The notes beneath the pieces were generated by a model. The model was not told where the DNA came from. It worked only from the letters and a program-made list of their open reading frames with translations, and did not search any database. A DNA stretch of 64,000 nt from Symsagittifera roscoffensis (Eukaryota; Xenacoelomorpha; Acoela; Convolutidae): contig NC_087064.1 of NCBI RefSeq assembly GCF_963678635.1, forward strand, positions 17,537,802 to 17,601,801, in the 5' to 3' direction. Of the stretch, positions 1 to 11,700 are shown one piece after another (position 1 is the first letter of the stretch; every line of letters begins with the position of its first letter). Position numbers and translations under genes: made by a program.

Positions 1-569
1 AGAGAAACTTCTAATTAGATCTAGCTACATAAATAATTTAAGTCATTCTATTAACTAAATTCGTTTTTTAACAGTCGATGAATGTAGTTAAGACTCTTAT
101 ATAGGGCGTGACGATTTTTTTTTTCAGAAATATTTTTTTAAATTTGTTCACGCTAAAAAAATTTTCAGTTCATTTCCTTTAAAAGGAAGGCAAACGCCAC
201 CATCGAACAGCAAAAATAAAAATTGTGATCAGCTTCTAATTTCGGAAGTGGAATTTAATTTGCAGACTTTCCAGCGCAATAAAAACTTATCTAATAATTC
301 AGGTTATTCCAATTGAATAAATTTTATTTAAAAAGTGCCATTCTTTGCAGCTGACAAAAATATATTGAGGCTTTCAAAAATAGTTAAAGCGTCGAAGTCA
401 TCTTTCATTTTAAAAATTAACTTGAAGGAATACCTCAAATTTTTGGTAGTTACAGTCAACGCTGCCTACATGTCAATTTGCTTGAGATTTTCATTATGAT
501 GTTTTCCCAATAAAGGTGACTTGTAAGATACTTTCTATTTTGTTTTAATTCTGATTTCATTTGTTGTAG
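1..569 (+). other. SF3B3 intron (3' part)
   Basis: No coding segment is seen. The stretch is AT-rich and ends in a good acceptor (TTGTTGTAG) at 561-569, immediately before the first recognised SF3B3 exon. The exons encoding the N-terminal roughly 518 residues must lie before the window. Confidence 0.7.
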
Positions 570-3131
570 GAGACGATGCGCTGCTGCAAGTTTACCCCAG
601 TGGGATTAGACATATCAGGGCAGACAGGCGAGTGAACGAGTGGAAGACGCCAGGAAAGAGGAGCATAATTGCTTGTGCAGTGAACCAGAGACAGGTCTGT
701 ATCGCACTATACGGAGGAGAGCTGGTCTACTTCGAACTGGATCCCTCTGGTTAGTACAATTTTAGCTGTCAAATATATTCATAGACATTTTTTTGAAATT
801 GAGAGCACAAATTGAGGTTTCAGTGTTTTTTTTGTCGCGCACGATTTTGTGTTGTTTCAAAAATGATTGTTTTTGTATGTGTTAGATTAGTTTGTTTCAG
901 TCTTCTGCTCGATAAAAATGTTAACTTTAGGACAACTGAACGAGTACACTGAGAGAAAGGATTTACAGACAGACGTCATTTGCATGTGTCTACCCACATC
1001 ACCGGAAGGAGAGATCCGAAGTCGGTTCCTGGCAGTCGGTCTAGCGGATCAGACCATCCGCATTATCTCACTAGATCCCTCTGATTGCTTGCAACCTCTG
1101 TCAATGCAAGCACTTCCTGCTGCTCCTGAAGCACTTTGTATTGTTAAGATGCCTGGAAGTGATAACACAGATCGCGCTCTCTTTCTGAATGTTGGATTGC
1201 AAAATGGGGTCTTATTGCGAACTGTGCTGGACCAAGTTACAGGAGATCTGAGTGATACGAGAAGCAGGTACCTAGGAAATCAGCCAGTAAAGCTGTTCAA
1301 GGTCTCAATTCAGAACAAAGAAGCGGTCCTCGCAATGTCCAGCAGAACTTGGCTGGGATACGTCTACCAGTCAAGGTAATTTAGTACGCTTTCATTTTAA
1401 ACCTTCACAACTTGCTGTTACTTAAGAACTGCTCAGTTAATGTGTGAATCAAATCAACTGGATTGAATTAAGATTCAAATGCAAATTGTTAGGTAAAAAT
1501 ATGCGCATTGATAGGTAACCTCCTTTCAATTAGTAGACAGAGTCTTTCTCCTAATCCCATCATTTAAGGTGAACAGGTTAGTAATAGGACGTCGCGTTAA
1601 ATTTATTTACAGTATTGAGTAATTTTTACTGACTGATATGTTTTGTGCTGCTTGTAGATATCACCTGACCCCACTGTCGTACGAGGCGCTGGACCATGCC
1701 TCTGGCTTCGCGTCCGAGCAGTGTCCAGAGGGAATAGTGGCTATCTCCTCTAACACATTGCGCATTTTAGCTCTGGAGAAGCTCGGCGCAGTCTTCAACC
1801 AGCAGGCAGCCCCGCTCAAATACACCCCAAGAAAGTTCATCATTCACTCACCGTCTTCAAATATTTTCATGATCGAAGCGGATCACAATTGCTTCACAAC
1901 GCAGTCAAAAAAGCAGAGAAAACAGCAGATGGCAGAAGAAATGATCCAGTCCGCCGGAGAATCAGAACGTGAGTTGGCAGCAGAAGTAGCAGCCTCGTTT
2001 CTCCAGGAAAACCTACCGGAAGACGTTTTCGGATCACCAAAAGCGGGACCAGGAATGTGGGCGTCCATTTTGAGAATTCTAAAGCCTACGGATGGAAGCA
2101 CTGTTAAGCACGTCGAGTTGGAGCAGAACGAAGCTGCGTTCTCAATTGCTTTCGTCAGATTCGCGAATCGACCAGGAGAACAGTACCTGCTCTTAGGAAC
2201 TGCAAAAGGATTCCGATTGAATCCGCCCTCGATCACAGTTGGGTACGTGTACACATACAGAGTTCCTGATTCAGGAGACAGTTTTGAGTTCATCCACCGA
2301 ACTGAAATGGAGGATGTCGCTCTAGCCGTGTCTGAATTTAAAGGTCGCGTACTGATCGGAGTCGGAAAATGGCTCCGTCTTTATGATATGGGACGGAAGA
2401 AATTGTTGAAAAAGTGTGAGAACAAACATCTGACTAACAAAATCATGACAATTCACAGCAACGGATATCGCATATTTGTCACCGACGTCCAAGACAGTGT
2501 CACATTTCTGAAGTACAAGCCAGTAGAGAACCAGATGATCATTTTTGCCGATGATCCGTGTCAGAGATTCTGCATGGCATCATGTATAGTTGATTACGAT
2601 ACCCTAGCTGTCACTGATAAATTCGGAACTTTGTCAGTTCTCCGACTCCCGGAAGATGTCAATGATCAAGTTGAGGACGACCCGACAGGTGCTCGTGCTC
2701 TATGGGATCGTGGATGGTGTAACGGAGCTGCCCAAAAGGCCGAGTTACTGTGCAATTACAACATAGGTGGCGACATGGCTCTGACGCTCCAGAAATGCAC
2801 GTTGATTCCGGGAGGCTCAGAATGTATCGTCTACACAACGATTTCAGGAAGTATCGGAGCATTATTACCGATTAACATGCATGAGGACGCGGAGTTCTTC
2901 CAACACCTGGAAATGCATATAAGACAGGAATCTCCGTCGTATGTCGGACGAGATCACTTGGCCTACAGATCTTACTATTCGCCAGTAAAGAATGTTATTG
3001 ATGGAGACTTGTGCGAAACATTCAATTCACTTGATGCAGCTAAGCAGAAATCAATTGCTGAGGAGCTGGATCGAGTTCCGACCGAGATCTCAAAGAAACT
3101 GGAAGATATTCGTACTAGATTTGCGTTCTAG
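570..3131 (+). CDS. SF3B3: SF3B3 (SAP130), splicing factor 3B subunit 3, C-terminal exons
   Basis: This is the DDB1/CPSF160-type beta-propeller scaffold of the SF3b complex in U2 snRNP, which acts in the nucleus at branch-point recognition. Three exons join cleanly: 570-749, 931-1375 and 1658-3131 (phases 1, 1, 2). They give about 699 residues, matching the C-terminal part of the roughly 1217-aa family; the 5' part lies outside the window. Family landmarks seen are [19 protein letters not shown] at the start, [58 protein letters not shown] and the terminal [12 protein letters not shown]. The last two lie in the CPSF-A-type C-terminal domain. The ATGs at 918 and 1638 are intronic, not starts. 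There is no frameshift and the stop is TAG. Identification is by recalled similarity and is very secure. Confidence 0.97.
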
Positions 3132-3183
3132 TTACTTGACTGGAACCTAGTATTATCTCTTAAACTTCTGATGATTAGGTACT

Positions 3184-3189
3184 AATAAA
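3184..3189 (+). terminator. SF3B3 polyadenylation signal (AATAAA)
   Basis: A canonical AATAAA lies 53 bases after the SF3B3 stop and is followed by a T/G-rich stretch (GTTTTGTTGC...TTTGTCTG). This is the usual arrangement for a short 3' UTR. The cleavage site is inferred, not seen. Confidence 0.65.
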
Positions 3190-3409
3190 TGTTTTGTTGC
3201 AGTTGTACTATTTGTCTGATTTTAGTTGCCTGTTTTGCTTTTTCGAATATACTTTGAATGTTTCTTCTGCTTGACCTGCTAAGTTGTTGATGAATTTTCT
3301 CTGTAGCCGATATTCCGGAGCTAGATGGCAAAAAATATATAAGTTCAGCTGCATCGAACATTTTGTTATTCCTCGTTTTTTTGTTACCTCTCAGCCCAGC
3401 TCCCACCAT

Positions 3410-3575
3410 TGGGCCTTTTTCCGTGAGAGAGAGAGAGAGAGTGATTCTTCCATTTTGCCGCAGCCGGTGCCACTTTAATGAGGCAGATACACTGGGACCC
3501 CTCCAATCGTGACCGAAACGTGATTCGAACCCACGACCTTAGTGTTAAAGGCCCACGTCTTACCCACTCATTCTT
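3410..3575 (-). repeat. tRNA-derived SINE-like element
   Basis: Read on the minus strand, this begins with an A-box-like TGAGTGGGTAAGAC (about 3557-3570) and has a B box GTGGGTTCGAATCAC near 3520-3535. The spacing is that of a tRNA. A non-tRNA tail ending in a GA microsatellite (about 3424-3441) follows. A functional tRNA is unlikely because no acceptor stem closes. Confidence 0.55.
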
Positions 3576-5703
3576 CGTGTAAAAACGAAGTGCCTAAAGT
3601 CGGTCATGAGGAAAACGAAAAAAGAGCAACTGAATCTTCTCACACAGTTATCATCACAGAAAAAATTGAATGTTTTTTTTCGCAAAAAAGAACCAAGTAA
3701 TTTCACTTATATAAAGGTCTTGATGATTTTTTAAAAGTTTTTTTTTTGGAAAAGAATCAAAATTTGTTCATGTTCACCCTCAAGTTTGATTTCCGCGGCT
3801 TGATATACGATTGCTTTTTAAATGACTTCTTTTCCTTTATTTATACATGCGGAATAGCGAGTGTAGTGTGTTAGAATGACTCTACTTTTTGCCATCCAAT
3901 TCGCAACTAAAAGTGCTCATTTGGTGTCATTTTTAACATAATCACGATCTGTAGCATTGGAATTTTTATAGGATCTCTCTGCTTTTTTGTCGGATACCGC
4001 GTCGTATGTTTTGTCTAGACGCAAATAAACTATTTATGGGCTATGTTTTGATGTTTGCGATTTCAGTGAATTAGCAAAAGTACATCGAGCTTGCCAAAAA
4101 AGGAAAGATGGCAGAAATAGCGGTATGTTTACTTTAAAAACAGGATTTCATTTTTTTAAAAACCCCTATATACCTAAATTAAGATATTTTAGGCACTATT
4201 TGGAACATTTTGACCAAAAAAAGCGTTTTTTGGCGCGCGCTCCCTGAAATTTAGTAAATATTGGCGCCCAAGGCACCTTTAAAAATTTTTTAAGGTCAGT
4301 AAGTGAAAAATAATTATCTCAAAATAGTACAAAGGAGGGCTTTGGACAGAGGGTCGAGTCCCTAAGGCAAGGGGGAACGTCCGCGCCCATAAATCTGCTA
4401 CTGATTACAACTCTAAGTTATATGAATTGCAGCTCAAATTACGGCAGAGAAGGCCTAATTATGCAATTTTTTACTCGACCTCATCTGTTGTTTGTTTGTG
4501 GCACCTAGATTGATCAAGGAAAAAACACCCAAATAACCCGAAGCTCCATCATCATAGCAATAAATTTAATATTTAAGATTTTATCTGATACCAAATATCC
4601 GATAGTCAAGGCTGACTTCTCTCGCCTCAAGATCAAATCGTAGTTTATTTTGGCGCTTAGTAGACTAATTAATTGCTAACAATTCAAATTGTTTGTGACG
4701 TAGAATTTTGGATTCTGCGTTTAATTTTACCTCTAATATATGTCAGGTCTCAAATATTTGAACCGTTTGGCAGATTCATTAGTTTGAATATAATATCATT
4801 ATTGGTTTTGCGTTTCAGTTTAGTTTGTTTTGATTGGTCTTGGAATGGCTGCTAGGACTCATCAAAATGAGTCTGAGCCTGTGTCCAAGCTACAAAGTAG
4901 TTTTAAACAATGATCAAATCAATTTATTATTAACAACTACTTACTGACGGAATCCAACGTATGTTCACAATTCAATGACTCGGATTTCAAAAGTTACTAT
5001 ATGGCGACTACGAGTGAAAGTATGACTTTATCCAAGCAACACGCCTGCAAATCCAATCCAATCAAGTATCAAAGTAAAATAGGTGATTCAATCTAGGTGT
5101 AGATTCTAGAGTGCATATTCAATACTAAACCTGATTTGCTCTCAAATAGTGCAGTTTCCAATATTAAATTGTCAAATTACAAACTTGACGACTTTCGAAC
5201 GTCAACTGATGAAATTCCTGGACGGAATGTCCGAAACTGGTTCTGGTTTTGAGAAACTTCTCACATAGATGATATTTATGTTCAGACAAATAGCTTTGCT
5301 TCTTACAATTGGTCTCAGATTTTGATGGATTGTAATAGTGACATCAAATTGAGTTTTTTTTGTCGTGATGATCCATCATTTGAAATTGATTGAACAAAGT
5401 TTGCTGATTACGCATCCTAAAAGACTCCCATTATCGTTGATCTTTGTCGATCACAATGCATTCAATCCAGTTCTGTTGTTTACTCCTCTTAACTTGATTT
5501 TTTAAACAAGATTATCCGATAACTGTTAAAATATTTCAATTTGCCTTTATTTGTGAAACTACGGACTTACATACATATTTGAAGTGAATTGATCCATCAT
5601 TAATCATAATATTGGTTTTTGACGATTCTTAGCTTTACGTTTTTTATTTCTTAAATTTCAAGGCACGGCTGCTTTAGCGTCTCACGAATAAACATCTCTC
5701 GTC
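3576..5703. other. Intergenic interval between SF3B3 and ENT
   Basis: No coding exon is recognised. The segment at about 3870-4030 resembles 7200-7325 in the ENT intron (shared motifs near CGCAA.TAAAAGTG, CTGTAGCATTGGAA and CTCTGCTTTT), so it is a dispersed repeat. A decayed hAT-type MITE lies at about 4195-4400. The rest (4400-5650) is AT-rich single-copy-looking sequence without a clear promoter motif. Confidence 0.5.
4195..4400 (+). mobile_element. hAT-type MITE remnant
   Basis: This contains the family's conserved interior: poly-A then GGCGCGCGCTCCCT, a TTGGCGCC-like block, and a GGTCGAGTCCC-like stretch before a G-rich end and a decayed GTCCGCGCCCATAAATC terminus. It is truncated on the left and shows no recognisable target duplication. 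Confidence 0.6.
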
Positions 5704-8700
5704 ATGGACACGAGTGATGATAGTCCGAGTGACACCATCAGTGTAGATACTGGAGACGAGGGGTCCCCCCTCTATCCAGGCACTAATGTGTCCAGAAGAG
5801 AAACGTTCTCAGACTGTCCAAATTTGCTCCTGGAGAGCAGTGTGGATGACAACAGCAGCAGTGGGAAACTCAATCTGATTTACATCACGTTTTTATTGAG
5901 TAAGTTGAACGTTGCCTGCTGTTTCGGAACTTCGAATAGTTTTACCGTACGAAACTTACCTTTTGATCCTGCTCTAAAATTACTACATTCCTTGATAATT
6001 GACAAAAAACGTGATGTGTCCTAACTAGGGGGACAGATTGCAATTAATATGGAAAAAAATCATTCATCAACTGGGTCTGTTTCTAACCAGGTTTTTCTTT
6101 GTTAATCGGCAATATGTTTAGTTGCCAAGTTTTTGTTCCGACTTTTGAAGAGAGTGAGGAATATATATACTTGAGGTCAGGGACGGACTTAGGAGGGGGA
6201 AGGGGCGGGGGGCAGACGCTCCCCACTCCTCAGCGATTCGACCTACTGCCGACCCAAAGGGTCCCCCATTTTGTACTATTTTGAGACATCCATTTTTTGG
6301 CTGACGGACCCTAAAATTTTTCTGAAGGTGCCGTAGGCGCCAATATATACTAATTTTGAGAGGGGAGCGATCGCCAAAAAAGCGATTTTTTTGACGTAAT
6401 ACATATTGAACAGATTTGGTCTGCTCAGTTGTCGGCCGGTTTTTCAACTTTTATCCAAATGTTTTAGCTTTTTCAAAATGCTTTTTTGCCAGTTTCTTAC
6501 TATTGAATAAGATATTATAACCTCATTGTCAACTCGCGAGACCTGTTAAGTGTATCTGAAGCAATTTTTTAGACATAGCTCAAAAATTTATGTTTTTTTA
6601 AAAAAAGCGTATCAAAGAAATTCCATTCCATTTTGAGGAAAATTAATTACCAACTGATTGATGATAATATTGAATTCCTAAATTCAAACCGTTTTTTTTT
6701 GGCTAACGATGAACTTTAGGTCCACACAAAAGTTTTCGAAAACAAATTTGCGTGCAAAATTAAACCTTATTCAATAATATATGTAATGCAACTTTCTAGT
6801 GTTTCTTTAGTTTTTGTTGAAGTGTTAATGCTCAGCTTTTGAACTATTAAAACAAAAGTTAGGTAAATTCACTCAAAAAATTACCTGAAAAAAAAAGTTA
6901 GTTTTTGACGCGTGTGTTAAATGCGAAGTGCTTTTGCCCTATGAATAATTTCTAGCTATTCAATTGTGAATAGCTATAAATTATTCAAAGCAAATATCTC
7001 GAGAGCAAAGTTGTTTTTGCAACTTGAGCTAGCTGATACGCATTTTTTGCTTTGTTGTTAAATGTTGACGTTGTATAATTTTGATGTGAAATTTTGGAAA
7101 TGTTTTTTGTTGTTGTCACTTTTTTTAATTGAGCCAGATTAATCAGGATCATATTTAAACTAGCGAGCTTGCGAGCGGTAGTGTTTTTGTATGAGCCTTC
7201 TTTTTTTCTAACCTAGCTCGCAAATAAAAGTGTTCACTTATTTGGAAATTTCACTGTAGCATTGGAAATTGCATAGCATATGTTCTCTGCTTTTGTAGTG
7301 ACTGGTGTTTGCCGTATATTAAGCTTCCGTGGCTGAGTGGGTAGTGTGTGAGACTCTTAATCTCGAGGTTGCAGATCGAATCCGAGACGTAGCCGATTTT
7401 TTTTTACAAATTCGAGGCTTATTTCTTCTTATTGCTCTTTTCAGAGCTGCTTCTGGTCGTGTTCTCGCTAGTGTTTGTGAAGCGCAGCTTTGTTTCTGTG
7501 TTGGATGCATGAGTTTAGTTGCAAGAGCAAGTAAATTGGAAGTGGGAAAAAGATTTTTTTTTAAACGAGTTTTTTTCAATCTGTAAGAAATTTATTTTGC
7601 TTTATTATGAATCAGTTCCTTTCATCCCTTCCCACTCGGTCTAGTGTTAAGATGCATTGTTTTGGATTCTTAGAATTGGAGTGTGAGTCTCGGTCTGACC
7701 TTGTTTTTTCTCGATATGTATGGAATTTGAGTTTTTTCCGGAGTTTGTGTTTTTTTTTTCTAAATGAAAATTGATTTTTTTTTCTTTGAAAACTTGAATT
7801 GTGGACTCATTTTGTCAGATAGTTTTTCTAGCTCATTGTTTAAAGGATTTACTGTAGACGTTTTGTAATTTGTATTTTTACCAAATCTTATTCCATAGTT
7901 TTTTTAAATCATTTTATTACGCTTGCGCGAGCAAGTATCTTTAATCAGGAACTAGACTTTTTTCCGTAAACAACTTTTCGTATTAATCCTTCTTGTTCTT
8001 TTCTTGCTTTTCCTTGAGTAAGCAAGGGTATTGCAATCGAGTACTGGAATGTTTTCCCGTAAATATTTTTGTTCACATGATTCACCTCCTGGATCCTGGC
8101 CTCACTCATTTACTCCCTATATTACCCTTGTGATAAGCAAGGGTATTGAAATCGGGTGCTAGACTTTTTTCCCGTAAAGAACTTTGTTCAGAGAATGGAG
8201 AAAAAGGTAATCATTTCAATAACAGGTATGTCCAGTGTGTAGTGGGTTGCAATTTAGGTATGGGCTTTGGGTTCCCGTTAAGAGTTTTGAGAGATTTTTT
8301 TTCTGTGTCGAAGCTTATAATAGAATTTCGGCACTGGAAGAGCTCGGCTTTAGTTTCGTCGGCTTATTTTCCGATTGTTTTATTATTTTTTTTCTTTGGT
8401 TTTATGTTGGAGTGATTGATTTTTAATATGAATTTTGAGAAAAAAAACTATATCAACGTTCCAGACTCGTAAAAAAGGGGGAAAAGTTGATAAACATTTG
8501 TTGATACTTTTTTGAATTTTTGTTTCGTTTTTTTTTCTCAGTTCAAGTAACAAAGATGATTCAAACTTTGATGTTTTTTTTTGTGGCCCGATCAGTTTTT
8601 TTGCACACATTTTTCATTCTGAATTTTTTTTCTTGACAATTGATTTTTTTTCTCATTGGTTTCTAGAAGGTAGCCATTTCATTTTAAAAATGAAGACCAA

Positions 8701-11700
8701 GCTGGCCTGAACTCCTATCAAATCAGATTTGAATCAACTCAAAATTTTCGGTAATGTTGTTCAAATTTGCTAAACGCATTTGTTGTTTCACTCTTTCCAC
8801 TCGAGTGGCTGTCTGCTACTTTTCCTGAATAACTTGTTGTATTCTTTAATTTTAAAGTAGTTTCAATGTGATACAAAATTGTAACGAAATAACTTCTCAA
8901 TTTTTTCGTTGTCAATTAAAAAGTTCTATCAAATTTAATTTCATTTCCAGATAATATTGATACGTTTCCGGACTCAGTTATTTTCTAAATTAGTTCGATA
9001 ATACGCTTTCTTGTCTTTTATGAGTATTATTGAAATTGCGTTTTTTCGATACAAATAAGATTACAAACAATTTTGGAAGTTTTTTTCAGTTTTCGATTTT
9101 TCTTTTCATTTGATTTTGATCACAGTCCTTCATTTTTCTATCGCAAATTGTTCGAAGTTCAGTTTCACTTCTTTGTTTTTTTTTGAAATTTAACGACATC
9201 CAGGTTCCTTTTCACTTGACCTGAAGGTAACGTGGTCGCTTTTGCACCCTAAGTCCAGGGGTTCGAGTCCCGATCGGACCTTGTTTTTTCAGTGTATGAA
9301 ATTGAAAATTGTTTCCGGTAACAATTGAACTCTCGGACTTTCTTTTGTCTGCTTAAGTTTTTTTCGCCTAAGTTGACAGATCACGGATTTTACTTGTGCT
9401 GTAAGCAGTTTTAATTATAGTTGCAATTGTTGCTCATTGTAGTTTCAGGGCGGGCTCAAAACTTTTTTTACAAAAGTAGTTTTTTGTCGGCTCAAAGTTG
9501 GTCGTCTGTGTTGCCGTTCCGTTTTTTTTTTCATGGCTGATTTAATATTCAAATGTTTTGCTTGGCATGTTTGCCTAGAATAAACTTTATCGAGACATGA
9601 AAAATTTAGTAGGCATAATTTTTTCAACATTATTATTCTTTGTTCGTCGACGTTTCGTGTTTTTTTAAAGTCTGTGCTATACCGCAAGTGTAAGCAGGTG
9701 TTTTTTCGTTGCTGTGTTTGAGGAGGGCGAGGCGTAAAAACTTCATAGCTCAATTTTGTTTTCGGCTCAACTGGCGCCTACCCAAGTTTCGTTGGTTTGG
9801 TTGCCGCTCAGTAAATGGCTTTGACTGTTTACTCAGTTTTAGGGATTGTGTTTTTCAACATTTTTTCTCCAAATTGAAAGTCATTCAAGAAAACTGCATG
9901 AAATTTTGGCAGAAAAAAAAATTTTCTACAACGGCAGATAATTTTACATAACGGTTAATAAGTGAAATCACTTTGAGAGACTACTCCTTTTAAAGCCACT
10001 CCCCTAGCGAAAATTCTTAAATTGAGTCTGAATAGCAAACAATATTAGACCTGATTTTCTGACAAATGAGGTATCATTTTTATGAAATATCATTTTGGGA
10101 TCAAAGTCGTCTTTCAGGTACATTAATTAGGTGTCCGGAGCAAGAATTCAGGAAAAGAACTGTGATCTGAACATTAAATGCTGTAGTCACCTTCAGCACC
10201 TTTAACTTCACTTTAGTTATGGCATGTGACTTGGTTTGTTTAGTGGGCATGGGCTCTCTCTTGCCATACAACATGTTCATCAACGCCACTGAGTACTTCA
10301 ACTACAAACTCAGAGACATATCTTCAAATAGCACAACTACAGTCACCACTCAATATCGAGCTCTCTATTCTGGTGAGCATCAACAGCTTTTGTGGTTCTT
10401 CTATTAGTTCAAGGTCATATCCCACACCTAACAGACGAAGATATGAGTTTAGTTAACTTAGCGCTGAATGTCAAACTGAAGCTCAAACTTAAAATCAAGT
10501 TATCGTGCTCCCCGAAGTAGCAAATTGTTAACTTGATCCCTTTTATTCCTGGGCTTCTTTAATTTTGTTTCATCGATCCGGTCGGACAGGAGGTGTCGAA
10601 GTTTGTCGAGACCCCTTGATCTTGTATAGATGTGAAAGATTTGAAATGTTTTTAACATGTATCCAGCTGTGATTTGCGCTGTTATCGAAGTTTTAGGATG
10701 CGCATCATATTTCCTCGTTTGGCATATTTCCTCGTTTGGCATATATCCTCGTTTCGCTTAGTACATAGTATTAATTTTTTTAAAATATTTCCGTTGCAAT
10801 TGAAGGAATCAGGCTCAGCGAACGACGCATGTTTTTAAACACCGAAATTAAATTTTTGCCTACGTATTTTTCAAACTCCGTTTAGTGTTTGAAAAAGCTT
10901 ATCTGGCACTCTATTTATACTGGAGAAAGGTAGAGAAAAGTTTGGAATAAATCATGTTTTTGGAATGATGTTGTATAATATAGGTCTTGTTTTTTTTTAG
11001 TCTCGGACTATGGAGATGACGACGACGATGATTATGAGAGTAAATTGCAGAAGCAGTTTGAGAGTTACTTCACCACATTTTCTACCTCCTCGCTTCTCAT
11101 CATGGTATTAGGTGAGTATCAATAGAAGAATTAATATCATTGACGCCATTAGATCAAACAACGGGGTCTGCCCTCATGGAAAACGGACGGAATTATAAAC
11201 AATCTAATCATAAGGATAGCCGGTTGCTGTGCTAGTAGCATAGAATGTTCCGACCATATTCTTAAAAAAACTGCACTGCAATCTTTTTTTTCAAATTGTC
11301 GTTTTTTGTGCGTGGTATAAAAAAATCTGAACGAAAGCTTAAAGTTTAGGCATATTAGACACTTTTAGTTAAAAAAAGGCAAGATGGACAACAGTTACTG
11401 TCGGAAAATGACTTGAAAAAATCATAAAAATCCAAAAAAAAAACAATCTTTTTATTTTGGCCAGTTTTCAAATTTTTGTTTCCCAAATGGCGCTAAATAA
11501 CCTTAAAAACTAACTTTACAGGAGTAAATATAACTTTTCGGTGCTTATTTAGAATATCACGGCTTATCCTTCTTCTATAAAAAAAGCCCATTATAAGCCT
11601 GCTCGCTCAATTTTTTCGCTCGAAATAAGACTAAAAATCTAACCGGATTTTCTCTATCATTGGGACCATTTTTTGAAAACATTTTTATGTTGTTCGAATC

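Larger units (their letters stand above)
5900..10216 (+). other. ENT intron 1 (4.3 kb), repeat-filled
   Basis: No exon is seen between the GTAAGT donor and the CACTTTAG acceptor. The intron carries a truncated hAT-type MITE (6177-6400), three tRNA-like SINE heads (near 7325, 7630 and 9220) and a threefold repeat at 7920-8200. The open frames in it are short and unlike proteins. Confidence 0.75.

Noticed and set aside
918-930. In-frame ATG before SF3B3 exon 2
   Set aside because: It lies in the intron; the acceptor TTAACTTTAG ends at 930 and the exon starts at 931, in phase with the upstream exon.
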